From Lentzea xinjiangensis (lineage in GTDB: Bacteria > Actinomycetota > Actinomycetes > Mycobacteriales > Pseudonocardiaceae): a stretch of 64,000 nt of DNA. The stretch is from NCBI RefSeq assembly GCF_900110955.1, contig NZ_FOFR01000011.1:62001-126000 (forward strand), in the 5' to 3' direction. The notes beneath the pieces are model-generated. The model did no database searches and was not told where the DNA came from. It saw nothing but the letters and a program-made list of their open reading frames with translations. The number at the start of each line of letters is the position of its first letter. The first letter of the stretch is position 1. A program made the translations under genes and the position numbers. Of this stretch, positions 43,013-51,915 are shown piece by piece.

Positions 43013-44710
43013 GGTCGACAGCACCTGGCCGAGCGCGGCTTCCAGCCCGTCCACGCTCTCCACGACGGAGACGCTGCCGCCGGTGGTCTGCGCGATGTCG
43101 GTCAGCGCGCCCTTGTCCACCTCGCCGCCGATGGCGATGAAGCTGACCGCCAGGTCGGTTCCGTGCAGCCGGGACTTGAGCGCCGCGAGGTCGATCCCGC
43201 CGTCCGAGGCGCCGTCGGTGATCACCACGACCCGGTTGACGCGCCCGGCCACGAACCCGTCGTGCGCGGCCTCGTAGCACGCCGCGAGCGCGCTGTAGAG
43301 CTGGGAGCCGTCCGAGGTCTTGAGCCCGTCGACGGACCTGCGCAGCGCGTCGCGCTTCTCGGTGACCGGCCCGGTGGCGACGAGCTGCCGGTAGGGCTTG
43401 GAGCCGTCGAGGTCGCGGGCGAACGCCCACAGCCCGAACGAGCCCGACACCGACCGGTCGATCTGGCCCCGCAGGGCGGACTTCACCTTGTCCAGCCGGG
43501 GTTTCATCGACGTGGAGACGTCCGCCAGCACCGTGACGACCTGTCCGCCGCGGTCGGCCGACGCCCACGCCGAGGAGATCTGCTGCGTGGTCGTCGCGTC
43601 GGCGGGCACCAGGTTCTCCGTGACGGCGGACCAGGAGACGCCGGGGGAGGGCGACGGGCGGTCCTGAGTGGACTCGACGCGCAGCCCGCCGCGCGCCAGG
43701 ATCGCCTGCTGCGCCGGCTCGGTCATGAACTCGCGGAACGCCTGCGCCGCCCGCACCTCCGCCTCACCGACCTCGGTGCCGCCCAGTGCCACGTACGGGA
43801 AGTCCGCGACCGGGGCCGGGCCCGCCGGCAGCACGCCCACGAGCGGCTTCGACGGCGCCTCCTTGCCCGTGTTGTGCTTGAACAGGTCCACTTCGGACAC
43901 CGGGGTGACGGAGAAGCCCGCCGCGTTGACCGTCGCGCTGTCCCCGAGACGGCGCAACGCCTCGCGCGTCGTCGCCGGCACCTCCGGCGGCACCGCGGCC
44001 GCGAGCTTCGTGAGCTTCGCCTTCGCCGCGTCCGACCCGAGCGACTCCGCCGTCACCGGGCCCGCGCCACCGGCGAGCGCCGACTGGATCGCGAGCGCGG
44101 AGGCGGTGTTCGTGGCGGGGTCGGGCATCGCGACGCTGAAGCGGCCCCAGGACTGGCCGAACTTGCTCCAGTCCGTGACCTCCGGCATGTCCGACCAGCG
44201 GAACTCCTTCAGCACCGGCGCGGCGGCCTCCGGGGCCGCGAGCAGCACCGGTGACGTGCCGACGGACTTCGGCGCCGAGCCGACGAGCTTGGCGTTGAGC
44301 GCGGTCAGCCGGTTCGCCCAGAGCGTCGAGTCGGGCAGCCACGCGTGCGGCCGCTTGCCGAGCTTCTGCTCGTCCCAGGCCGTGGTGAGGCCGTCCAGCA
44401 CCGCCGAGGAGTCGAGCGACGTCACCTCGATCGCGATGCAGTGGTCGTAGACGACTGGCCGGGTGGCGCTGTAGGCGCGCGCGACGTCGGCGACGGCGCC
44501 CGCGATGCTGGGCGTCGCCGCGAGGCGCAGCACCGCGTCGCCCTCGCTGCAGTTCTGGGCGAGCGCCTGGGAACGCTTGTCGAGCACTCCGCCGGTCCAC
44601 GACAGGATGAGCCAGCCGAGACCGATCAGCACGACGAACACGACGATGAGCACGGGCCACTTGGCGATCCCGCGCCGCACCTTCGCACGCAGCGTGCGGT
44701 GTCGAGACAT
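43004..44710 (-). CDS. membrane-anchored solute-binding-like protein with VWA domain
   Basis: 568 aa. One N-terminal transmembrane helix (WPVLIVVFVVLIGLGWLIL), then a long extracytoplasmic ABC-type substrate-binding fold (LRLAATPSIAGAVADVARAY, AWLPDSTLWANRL, PYVALGG), then a C-terminal von Willebrand A domain with the MIDAS motif D-x-S-x-S (VLADVSTSMKP) and VVVITDGASDGG. This fusion is known from actinobacteria; a role in cell-surface binding or assembly is inferred. The ATG at 44710 has GAGGAA upstream. Full length. Confidence 0.85.
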   Translation of the reverse strand: MSRHRTLRAKVRRGIAKWPVLIVVFVVLIGLGWLILSWTGGVLDKRSQALAQNCSEGDAVLRLAATPSIAGAVADVARAYSATRPVVYDHCIAIEVTSLDSSAVLDGLTTAWDEQKLGKRPHAWLPDSTLWANRLTALNAKLVGSAPKSVGTSPVLLAAPEAAAPVLKEFRWSDMPEVTDWSKFGQSWGRFSVAMPDPATNTASALAIQSALAGGAGPVTAESLGSDAAKAKLTKLAAAVPPEVPATTREALRRLGDSATVNAAGFSVTPVSEVDLFKHNTGKEAPSKPLVGVLPAGPAPVADFPYVALGGTEVGEAEVRAAQAFREFMTEPAQQAILARGGLRVESTQDRPSPSPGVSWSAVTENLVPADATTTQQISSAWASADRGGQVVTVLADVSTSMKPRLDKVKSALRGQIDRSVSGSFGLWAFARDLDGSKPYRQLVATGPVTEKRDALRRSVDGLKTSDGSQLYSALAACYEAAHDGFVAGRVNRVVVITDGASDGGIDLAALKSRLHGTDLAVSFIAIGGEVDKGALTDIAQTTGGSVSVVESVDGLEAALGQVLSTNA

Positions 44711-44773
44711 CGATTCCTCACAACTACTCCGCGGCCCCCGACGACCGCCACCCACGCTAACAGGGGGACTCTG

Positions 44774-45646
44774 TCACCGAAGTGAAGTCACCGTGAGTAT
44801 CGACTCGCACACGTCGATGAGACGTTCCCGCAACGGCCGTGCGCGTTCGGCGAAAGCGGCCTGCCCGCGGACGTACTCCGCACGCCCGTCCTGGGTCTCG
44901 ACCGGCACCGGCTCGTAGCCGAGTTCCGCCAGGTCGTACGGGGAGGCCCGCATGTCGAGCTCGCGCACGTCCACGGCCAGCTCGAAGCAGTCGGCGACCA
45001 GGTCCGACGGTGTCGCGGGTTCCAGCTTGTACGCCCACTTGAACAGGTCCATGTTCGCGTGCAGGCATCCCGGCTGTTCGTTGAGCAACTGGTCTTCGCG
45101 GGTGGGCTGGAGGGCGTTGCGCGGCCGTGCGGGCTGGGTGAAGAACCGGAAGGCGTCGAAGTGCCCGCACTGGATCCGGCTCGACTCGACGACCTGGTCG
45201 GTCCCGTCGCTGCCGAGCCGCAGCGGCCACGCGTTGTGCCGGACCTCCTCCGGCTGCTGCCGGTAGACCATCGCCCACTCGTGCAGCCCGAAGCAGCCCA
45301 GCCGCGCCGGCCTGCCGAGCGTGGCCGTGAGCAGCGCCCGGACGAACTCCAGGGTCTTCGCGCGCTGCGCGAGGAAGCCGGCGACGTCGAGCGCGACGCC
45401 CTCGGCGGTGGCCCGGTAGTGCGGGAACTCCAGGTATTCCGGCGCGTCCTCCAGCACGACGCCCGGCCCAGGATGCCACCGTTCGAGCCGCACGGGCCGA
45501 TGGCTGTAGTACGTGAAGAGGAAGTCCATGACCGGATGCTTTTCCTTGCGAAGCTTCCGCTCTTGGTGCGGACCGGTGAACCGCCGCATGCGGGCCACGT
45601 GCTCGTCGCGCAGTCGGTGCCATTCGGCTCGGGTCAGGACCTCCAC
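44774..45646 (-). CDS. protein annotated in relatives as 3-methyladenine DNA glycosylase
   Basis: 290 aa. RPVRLERWHPGPGVVLEDAP, GCFGLHEWAMVYR, SSRIQCGHFDAFRFFT and CLHANMDLFKWAYKL define a conserved actinobacterial family. Databases name it 3-methyladenine DNA glycosylase, but no classical helix-hairpin-helix glycosylase motif is visible, so the name rests on inheritance of annotation. The His, Asp and Cys residues in the listed blocks suggest an enzyme. The start is near an uncertain ribosome site. Confidence 0.65.
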   Translation of the reverse strand: MEVLTRAEWHRLRDEHVARMRRFTGPHQERKLRKEKHPVMDFLFTYYSHRPVRLERWHPGPGVVLEDAPEYLEFPHYRATAEGVALDVAGFLAQRAKTLEFVRALLTATLGRPARLGCFGLHEWAMVYRQQPEEVRHNAWPLRLGSDGTDQVVESSRIQCGHFDAFRFFTQPARPRNALQPTREDQLLNEQPGCLHANMDLFKWAYKLEPATPSDLVADCFELAVDVRELDMRASPYDLAELGYEPVPVETQDGRAEYVRGQAAFAERARPLRERLIDVCESILTVTSLR

Positions 45647-45732
45647 GAGCGGTTACCGTACGCGCACGGCCTGGGCCCCGGCCTCCGCGGTCGCCGAGTC
45701 CTCCGCCGGCGTCCACCGGGGGAGGTCTGCGG

Positions 45733-45978
45733 CTAGAGGGGCGGTACCAGCCCGTTGAACGTCCGCGCGCCGTTGCAGTGCGGGCACTCCCGCCCGTTGT
45801 CGACGGTCCGCGACGCGCCGCCGATGATGGCGTGCGTCGGCGCCGCGATGTAGCTCGCGCCCCCGCACAGGTGGCAGACCGTGCGCGGCTCGGGCGTGAC
45901 GGCGAAGAGGTCGTCGGCGTCTTCTTCGTCCTCGAAGTCGTCGTCCTCGGCGAACTCGTCCTCGTCGTCCTCGTTCAT
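45733..45978 (-). CDS. small acidic zinc-ribbon protein
   Basis: 81 aa. A very acidic N-terminal run (EDDEDEFAEDDDFEDEEDAD) is followed by a DnaJ-like zinc ribbon (TVCHLCGGASYI, ECPHCNGARTF). Such proteins may interact with nucleic acid or chaperones; function unknown. The ATG at 45978 is preferred to an upstream in-frame one. Confidence 0.65.
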   Translation of the reverse strand: MNEDDEDEFAEDDDFEDEEDADDLFAVTPEPRTVCHLCGGASYIAAPTHAIIGGASRTVDNGRECPHCNGARTFNGLVPPL

Positions 45979-45988
45979 GGGGGACAAC

Positions 45989-46417
45989 CTAGTGGGTCGG
46001 TGCCGTGACGGGGGTCAGCGAGCCCCGGCTCGCCTCCTCGCCGCAGGCAGCGCACATCACGCGCGGCTCCAGCACGGCGCCGCACGAGTGTTTCCACACG
46101 AGGGGGAGAGGGCCCTCCGTCACGTAAGCGTCGCCCCACTCCTTGAGCATGAGCATCACGTTGTGCAGCGCGCGCCCCGCGTCCGTCAGCAGGTACTCGT
46201 GCCGTGGTGGGTGGTCGGAGTACAGGCGCTTTTCCAGCACGCCGGCGGCGACCAGCTTCTTCAGCCGCACGGTGAGGACGTCCCGCGACGCGCCGGTGTT
46301 CGCGGCGATCTGGTCGAAGCGCGTGTTGCCGAAGAAGACCTCGCGCAGCGCCAGCAACGACCAGCGTTCGCCCACGACCTCCAGCGCGTTCGCCATGGAG
46401 CAGGTTCGAGGGGCCAC
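45989..46417 (-). CDS. HxlR-family transcriptional regulator
   Basis: 142 aa. CSMANALEVVGERWSLLALR, FDQIAANTGASRDVLTVRLK and EYLLTDAGRAL are typical HxlR winged-helix segments. A C-terminal extension has HSCGAVLEPRVMCAACGEE, with three cysteines that may bind zinc or sense redox. The GTG at 46417 lies next to two dyads in the intergenic region shared with a divergent SDR gene, its probable target. Confidence 0.88.
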   Translation of the reverse strand: MAPRTCSMANALEVVGERWSLLALREVFFGNTRFDQIAANTGASRDVLTVRLKKLVAAGVLEKRLYSDHPPRHEYLLTDAGRALHNVMLMLKEWGDAYVTEGPLPLVWKHSCGAVLEPRVMCAACGEEASRGSLTPVTAPTH

Positions 46418-46435
46418 CTGACCACCGTAGCGGTC

Positions 46436-46485
46436 AGTTGGCAAATCCAACTTGCTGCCGCTACGGCGAGTTGGAAAATCCAACT
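46436..46485. promoter_or_regulatory. paired HxlR operators
   Basis: Two perfect dyads AGTTGG-N5-CCAACT at 46436-46452 and 46469-46485, 33 bp centre to centre (about three helical turns). The spacers differ by one base (CAAAT, AAAAT). They sit between the divergent HxlR and SDR genes and the second abuts the SDR ribosome site. Confidence 0.75.
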
Positions 46486-46497
46486 CAGGAGGTAGTG

Positions 46498-47154
46498 GTG
46501 GACTTCTCAGGTGTTTCGGTGCTGGTGACAGGAGCCAACCGCGGTCTGGGGCGCGCGTTCGCCCAGGAGTTCGCCGCGCGCGGGGCGAAGGTCTACGCCG
46601 GGGCGCGCAACCCGGCGTCCGTGGTGGACGAGGGCGTCGTCCCGGTCCGGCTGGACGTGACCGACGACGCGGCGGTCGAGGCCGCGGCCGCGGAGCTCGG
46701 CGACGTCTCGATCGTCGTCAACAACGCCGGGGTGCTCGTCGGTGGCCAGGACGCTGACAGCATCAGGGCGGAGTTCGAGGTCAACTTCTACGGGCTCGTC
46801 CGGATGACCGACGCGTTCGCGCCCATTCTGGAAGCCAATGGCGGCGGCGCTCTCGTCAACGTGCTGAGCGTTCTGTCGTTCGTCGGCAGGCCGGCCTGGC
46901 GCGGCTACGCGGCGACCAAGGCGGCGGCGTGGTCGCTGACCGCTTCAACGCGAGAGGCGTTGCGGGAACAGGGAACCCGTGTGATCGCCGTGCACTCCGG
47001 CTTCATCGACACCGACATGGCCGCGGGGCAGGACGGTCCCAAGATCAGCCCCGAGGACCTCGTCGCCCAGGTGCTGCGAGCCATCGAGAACGGTGATGAC
47101 GAAGTGCTCGCCGACGACCTCACCCGCGCGGTGAAGGCCGCACTGGCCTCTTGA
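46498..47154 (+). CDS. short-chain dehydrogenase/reductase
   Basis: 218-aa classical SDR. Cofactor loop TGANRGLG, NNAG in VVNNAGVLVGG, and catalytic serine, tyrosine and lysine in LSVLSFVGRPAWRGYAATK. GTG at 46498 follows AGGAGG by 5 nt. The gene is divergent from, and probably controlled by, the HxlR regulator through the twin operators. Substrate unknown. Confidence 0.9.
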   Translation: MDFSGVSVLVTGANRGLGRAFAQEFAARGAKVYAGARNPASVVDEGVVPVRLDVTDDAAVEAAAAELGDVSIVVNNAGVLVGGQDADSIRAEFEVNFYGLVRMTDAFAPILEANGGGALVNVLSVLSFVGRPAWRGYAATKAAAWSLTASTREALREQGTRVIAVHSGFIDTDMAAGQDGPKISPEDLVAQVLRAIENGDDEVLADDLTRAVKAALAS

Positions 47155-47289
47155 GACGGTCGTCCCGCACACCCGGCCCCGCCGCGGAACTAGGCGTTCC
47201 CCCGGAGCTCCCGGCGTAGGTTTTCGCCGCATCCAACCGCTGCGGGAGCGTTCTCGCGACGCCTCCGCCCGGGGCGCTCAGGGGAACAG

Positions 47290-48756
47290 ATGCTCAACAG
47301 ACGAAACGTGCTGGCCGCGGGAGGACTCGCGGCGGGCGTGTTAGGCGTGCCGAAGCTGCTCGCACCGGCGGAGGGTCACGAGGACCCGGCGCACGGCGGG
47401 CACACGCCCACGACGTTCCAGGAGTCGAAGACCTTCTCGGGCACCAAGCCCGAGATCGTCCCGTGGACACGCCCGATGCCCGTACCACCCGTGCTCAGGC
47501 CGGTGGTGTCCACGGCGAAGCAGGAGGTCTACCGGCTCTCGATCGAACGCACGACCGCCGAGATCCTGCCCGGCCTGCAGTCGCCGGTCATGGGTTACGG
47601 CGGTCAGTTCGTCGGCCCGACGATCAAGGCGAAGACGGGCCGCAAAACCCTGCTCCTGGTCCACAACAAGATGGACGAGGCCGCCAACGTCCACCTGCAC
47701 GGCGGGCACGTGTCACCCGAGCACGACGGCCACCCGAGGGACCTCGTCGAACCCGGCCGCACCCGCCTCTACCTCTACCCGAACTCCCAGCAGGGCGCGA
47801 CCCTCTGGTACCACGACCACAGCCACGGCACCGAGGCCGCGCACGTCTACTTGGGACTCCACGGCGCCTACGTGGTCGAGGATGACTCCGAACGGCACCT
47901 GAACCTGCCGTCCGGCGCCTACGACGTCCCGATCATGTTGCGGGACATCCAGTTCGACGACAGCGGCAACATCGTGGTGTTCGACGACCCGGCCAAGCGC
48001 ACGGTGGTGCTCGCGAACGGCGTGCCCCAGCCCTACTTCGAGGTGGCCGCCCGCAAGTACCGGTTCCGGATCATCAACACCGCCACCCAGCGCGTCTTCC
48101 AGCTCCGGCTGACCGGTGGCCAGGTGACCCGCATCGGCTCCGACGGCGGCCTGTACGCCGCCCCCGTGGAGGCGGAGGAGGTGGTCCTCTCCTCGGGCGA
48201 GCGCGCCGACGTCGTCATCGACTTCTCGAAGTACCCGGTGGGGTCGCGGGTGACGCTCACCGACTCCGTCGCGGGCGAGGTCCTCCGCTTCGACGTGGTC
48301 CGCCGCGCCTCGGACCCGAGCCGCGTGCCGGCCGTCCTGCGCCCGCTGCCAGCCCTGCCGCCGTCCACAGTGGACCGCGAGGTGGATCTGTTCTACGTCT
48401 TCAAGCCCAACGAGCGCCCGGACGGGGTGATCAACGGCAAGGTCTTCGAGATGGACCGCGTCGACTTCACGATCAAGCGCGGCACCACCGAGACGTGGCT
48501 CGTCAAGAGCTCCGACCCGGCCGGCGTCAAGCACAACTTCCACCTGCACCTGGTCCAGTTCCGGGTGCTGGAGCGCAACGGCGGCCCGCCGCTGCCGAAC
48601 GACGCCGGGCTCAAGGACACCATCTCGGTCGCGGCGGGGGAGACGGTGAAGGTGCAGGCGACGTTCACCGGCTACACCGGCCGCTACGTCTACCACTGCC
48701 ACTTCCTCGAGCACTCGTGGATCGGCATGATGGCGCAGCTCGAGATCGTGCCCTAA
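47290..48756 (+). CDS. multicopper oxidase, Tat-exported
   Basis: 488 aa. A Tat-like signal (NRRNVLAAGGLAAGVLG) is followed by three cupredoxin domains. Copper ligands: HLHGGHV, WYHDHSHGTEAAHV, HNFHLHLVQF and YHCHFLEHSWIGMM, the last giving the HCH-x3-H-x4-M type 1 site. It resembles CotA / phenoxazinone-synthase-type bacterial laccases. The ATG follows AGGGGAACAG. A GGAAC-N5-GTTCC dyad at 47186-47200 may be an operator. Confidence 0.92.
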   Translation: MLNRRNVLAAGGLAAGVLGVPKLLAPAEGHEDPAHGGHTPTTFQESKTFSGTKPEIVPWTRPMPVPPVLRPVVSTAKQEVYRLSIERTTAEILPGLQSPVMGYGGQFVGPTIKAKTGRKTLLLVHNKMDEAANVHLHGGHVSPEHDGHPRDLVEPGRTRLYLYPNSQQGATLWYHDHSHGTEAAHVYLGLHGAYVVEDDSERHLNLPSGAYDVPIMLRDIQFDDSGNIVVFDDPAKRTVVLANGVPQPYFEVAARKYRFRIINTATQRVFQLRLTGGQVTRIGSDGGLYAAPVEAEEVVLSSGERADVVIDFSKYPVGSRVTLTDSVAGEVLRFDVVRRASDPSRVPAVLRPLPALPPSTVDREVDLFYVFKPNERPDGVINGKVFEMDRVDFTIKRGTTETWLVKSSDPAGVKHNFHLHLVQFRVLERNGGPPLPNDAGLKDTISVAAGETVKVQATFTGYTGRYVYHCHFLEHSWIGMMAQLEIVP

Positions 48757-49256
48757 CGCCGCAGCTCCCACACCACGTCCACCCCGGCGCGGCGGCCGAT
48801 CGCCGGTTCGCGCGGCGGGGTGCGGCGGCCGATCTCGGTGAACCCGAGGCGTCGCGGCACCCCGCTGCTCGCGACGTTGGCCTCGTCGTGCCAGATCTGG
48901 ACCCTGTGCACGCCGTCCAGCGCGAACGCGAACTCCACCAGCTCCGCGGCCGCCGCGGTGGCGTGGCCGCGGCCGGTGTGCGCGGGGTGCAGCCAGTAGC
49001 CGATCTCCACGAGGTCGGCGTGGCCGGGACGGTCCGCCGCGGCCACGCCGATGATCGCGTCGTCGACGGTGATGGCGTGGGTGAACGACGTCCCGCGCTC
49101 CCAGCCGTCCTCCGACGCCGCGAGGAACTCGGTGACGGTGGAAGCGTCGTAGTCGCCGGCCGCCCACGGCGCCCACGGCCGGAGGTGGGCGAGCGATTCC
49201 GTGACGACGCGCAGCAACTCCGCCGCGTCGGTGTCAGTCAGCTTCCGGATCCCCAT
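48753..49256 (-). CDS. GNAT acetyltransferase (RimJ/RimL-like)
   Basis: 167 aa. EIGYWLHPAHTGRGHATAAA contains the acetyl-CoA loop R/Q-x-x-G-x-A-like segment (GRGHATAAA); VHRVQIWHDEANVASSGVPR and LGFTEIGRR close the domain. RimJ/RimL-type N-terminal protein acetyltransferases or antibiotic-modifying relatives share it. It overlaps the multicopper oxidase stop by 4 bp and the RibD-like pseudogene by 23 bp. Confidence 0.82.
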   Translation of the reverse strand: MGIRKLTDTDAAELLRVVTESLAHLRPWAPWAAGDYDASTVTEFLAASEDGWERGTSFTHAITVDDAIIGVAAADRPGHADLVEIGYWLHPAHTGRGHATAAAAELVEFAFALDGVHRVQIWHDEANVASSGVPRRLGFTEIGRRTPPREPAIGRRAGVDVVWELRR

Positions 49257-49706
49257 GCGTCACTTTGTAGCGCAGGTGGGTCACCGACGTGCTCTCAATT
49301 ACCGCCAACGGCCCTTCCAGCCCGTACCCCTTGCCGGGCGCGAAGAACGGCGTGCCGCCGCCGAGGAGCACCGGCACCAGGTCGAGGAAGATCTCGTCCA
49401 GCAGTCCCGCGTCGAGGGCCTGCCGGGCGACCTCGCCGGAGTTCAGGCCGACGTCCTTGCCACCCGCTTTCCGCCGAGCGATCTCGATCGCCTTCTCGAT
49501 GCCGTCGCTGCAGAACGTGAAGTGCTCGGTGTCCTCCAACGGCCGATGGGTGAGCACGACGGTGTGCACGCCCATCGAGTGTTGGCCTCCCCAAGCGTTG
49601 GTGAAGTCGAACAGCCTGCGACCTACCACCAGTCGAAGCCGGAGAAGCCGGGCCCCGAGACGTAGCCGTCGATCGAGGTGCTGGCGCCCGTGTAGACCTT
49701 GCCCAT
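49234..49706 (-). pseudogene. RibD/DHFR-like gene with internal deletion (left copy)
   Basis: The start MGKVYTGASTSIDGYVSGPG and FSGFDWW runs into a TAG; the rest resumes in another frame with VGRRLFDFTN, VHTVVLTHRPLEDTEHFTFC and FLDLVPVLLGGGTPFF. Against the intact paralogue at 53623-54195, about 40 codons between GFxx and VVGR are missing and the frame is shifted. So the gene was broken by a deletion. The ATG at 49706 still has GGGAGG upstream. Downstream parts alone could make a truncated product, but the cofactor region is lost. Confidence 0.8.
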
Positions 49707-49817
49707 TTGCGGTGCCTCCCTGTGTGTGTCCGTCACCTCTGAGTCGAACGGGCGGCACGGAGGTCGACAGGTCACCGGAAGTCGCACACCGGTTTCCGGG
49801 CCGGCCGGGGGAGCCGG

Positions 49818-50513
49818 TCAGCCGATGGGCTCGGGCAGCCTGGTCACCTCGTAGGCGCAGTCGATGACGTCGCCGGTGGCCGGGTCCCGCAGCTCGACGC
49901 GCCACTTCGACGCGAACTGCTCCACGCCGTGGTGCATCGGGATCGTGCCCGACAGCAGCACGGTGCCGGGCCTGAGCAGGCCGAGGTCGCGCAGCCGGTC
50001 CACCCAGTACTGCGGGGTGAGCAGCTCGGCGCACGTGCCCCGCTGGATCTCCACGCCGTCCGCCCAGGCGATCAGCTCGACCTCGTCGATCCGGCCGGCC
50101 ACGTCCGCGAGCCGCCACGCCTTGCGGCCGAGCACGTCCGGGCTCGCGTTCTTGCTCCACGCGACGCCGTGGACCTCCAGCGCGCGGTCCGTGTGGTCGC
50201 ACGCGACGGTCAGCAGCAGGTCCTGCTCCGCTGCGAAGTCGTCCGGCACGACCAGCGCCCACTCGGCCTCGCCGGAGGTCCGGCCGTGCTGCGCGGGAAC
50301 CGTCGACGTCTGCTGCGCGAGGTACGGCGAGACCGGGTAGAGGCTCGGCGTCACCGATGGCGCCGGCACGCCCAGCTCGGCGAGTTCGCGCACGTGGGCG
50401 GCCACGTCGTCCTGGCTGCGACCGGCGTAACCGCCGTTGAGCACCGTGGTCGGGGTGACGGTCGAGACAGTGCCGTCCGGGAGGGCGAACTGCAGCGTGC
50501 AGTCGGTAGACAT
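49818..50513 (-). CDS. DUF2848 family protein
   Basis: 231 aa. GGYAGRSQDDVAAHVRELAE, YPVSPYLAQQ, EAEWALVVPDD, DHTDRALEVHGVAWSKNASP and LSGTIPMHHGVEQFA are DUF2848 hallmarks; the fold is thought to be related to fumarylacetoacetase-like hydrolases. Likely an enzyme acting on a small acid or amide product. The ATG at 50513 follows AAGGAG. It is divergent from the MHS transporter across an operator shared with the nitrilase promoter, so it belongs to the GntR regulon. Confidence 0.82.
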   Translation of the reverse strand: MSTDCTLQFALPDGTVSTVTPTTVLNGGYAGRSQDDVAAHVRELAELGVPAPSVTPSLYPVSPYLAQQTSTVPAQHGRTSGEAEWALVVPDDFAAEQDLLLTVACDHTDRALEVHGVAWSKNASPDVLGRKAWRLADVAGRIDEVELIAWADGVEIQRGTCAELLTPQYWVDRLRDLGLLRPGTVLLSGTIPMHHGVEQFASKWRVELRDPATGDVIDCAYEVTRLPEPIG

Positions 50514-50528
50514 GCGGTACTCCTTGCG

Positions 50529-50544
50529 CATACGAGTTGTATAC
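50529..50544. promoter_or_regulatory. GntR operator, copy 1
   Basis: CATAC-N5-GTATAC between DUF2848 and the MHS transporter. The same CATAC-N5-GTATAC occurs at 52521-52536 between the GntR and nitrilase genes. ATAC and GTAT halves are complementary. Confidence 0.7.
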
Positions 50545-50559
50545 AGGCAGTATTACCGC

Positions 50560-51915
50560 ATGCCCCCAGATGCATCAAGGACAGGCTCGGCGCCCACGCC
50601 GCCGGCCGTGCCCCGTTCGGCGCTCGTCAGGGCGTTCGTGGCCTCGCTCTCCGGTACCGCTCTCGAGTGGTACGACTTCGCGATCTACAACGTCGCCGCG
50701 GCCGTCGTGCTCGGCCCGCTGTTCTTCCCGAGCTCCGAACCGCTCACCGCGACGCTGCTGGCGTTCTCGACCTACGCCGTCGGCTACCTGTCGCGGCCGC
50801 TCGGCGGGTTCCTGTTCGGCCGGCTCGGCGACAAGATCGGCCGCAAACGCGTGCTCGTCACGACGCTGCTGATCACGGGCATCGCAACGCTGCTCATCGG
50901 TCTGCTGCCGACGTACGCCGCGATCGGCCCCGCGGCCGGTGTGCTGCTCGTGGTGCTGCGGTTCGCGCAGGGCGTCGGTCTCGGCGGCGAGTGGGGCGGC
51001 GCGGTGCTGCTGTCCAGCGAGTACGGCGACCCGAGGCAGCGCGGTTTCTGGGCCTCGGCCGCCCAGATCGGCCCGCCCGCCGGCAACCTGATGGCGAACG
51101 GCGTGCTCGCGCTCCTCGGCGTGGCGCTGTCCGACGCCGCCTTCATGTCGTGGGGCTGGCGCGTCGCGTTCCTGCTGTCCGCGGTGCTCGTGATCTTCGG
51201 CCTCTGGATCCGGGTGAAGCTCGAGGAAACCCCGGTCTTCAAGGCGATCGAGGCGCGCGGCGACCGCCCGTCCGCGCCGATCAGCGAGGTGTTCCGCACG
51301 CAGACCCGGCCGCTGGTCGCCGCCGTGCTGTCCCGCGTCGGCCCGGACGTGCTCTACGCGCTGCACACCGTCTTCGTGCTGACCTACCTCACGACCCAGT
51401 TGAAGCTGCCGCGCAACGTCGGCCTCGTCGCCGTGCTCATCGCCTCGGGGTTCCAGCTGTTCCTGATGCCGCTCGCCGGCTGGCTCTCCGACCGCGTGAA
51501 CCGGCGCGGCCTCTACGCGGTGGCCGCGGTGGGCGGCGCGGTGTGGCCGTTCGTGCTCTTCCCGCTGATCGACACCAAGTCGTGGCCGCTCATCGTGCTG
51601 GGTGTCGTCGTGGGGCTGGGCTTCCACGCGTTCATGTACGGGCCGCAGGCCGCGTTCATCGCGGAGCAGTTCACCGAACGCCTGCGCTACACCGGGAGCT
51701 CGCTCGCCTACACCCTCGCCGGCGTGATCGGCGGCGCCGTGGCACCGTTGCTGTTCACCGCCCTGCTCGCCGGCTTCGGCACGTGGGTGGTCGTCGGCCT
51801 CTACGTCAGCGTGGCGTGCGTGGTGACGCTGGTGGGCCTCAGGCTGGGGCGCGACCCACGGCCTGAAGAAGAGATTCAGCCGTTGAGCAGCACCTTCAGC
51901 GTGGTGTCCAAGTGA
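50560..51915 (+). CDS. MFS transporter, metabolite:H+ symporter (MHS) family
   Basis: 451 aa, 12 helices. GTALEWYDFAIYNVAAAVVL in TM1, GFLFGRLGDKIGRKRVLV in loop 2-3 and RFAQGVGLGGEWGGAVLLSS in TM5 are classical for the MHS family that takes up dicarboxylates, citrate, shikimate or betaines. The ATG at 50560 is 16 bp after the operator. It is in the GntR-controlled cassette and probably imports the compound degraded by the nitrilase and DUF2848 enzymes. Confidence 0.9.
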   Translation: MPPDASRTGSAPTPPAVPRSALVRAFVASLSGTALEWYDFAIYNVAAAVVLGPLFFPSSEPLTATLLAFSTYAVGYLSRPLGGFLFGRLGDKIGRKRVLVTTLLITGIATLLIGLLPTYAAIGPAAGVLLVVLRFAQGVGLGGEWGGAVLLSSEYGDPRQRGFWASAAQIGPPAGNLMANGVLALLGVALSDAAFMSWGWRVAFLLSAVLVIFGLWIRVKLEETPVFKAIEARGDRPSAPISEVFRTQTRPLVAAVLSRVGPDVLYALHTVFVLTYLTTQLKLPRNVGLVAVLIASGFQLFLMPLAGWLSDRVNRRGLYAVAAVGGAVWPFVLFPLIDTKSWPLIVLGVVVGLGFHAFMYGPQAAFIAEQFTERLRYTGSSLAYTLAGVIGGAVAPLLFTALLAGFGTWVVVGLYVSVACVVTLVGLRLGRDPRPEEEIQPLSSTFSVVSK

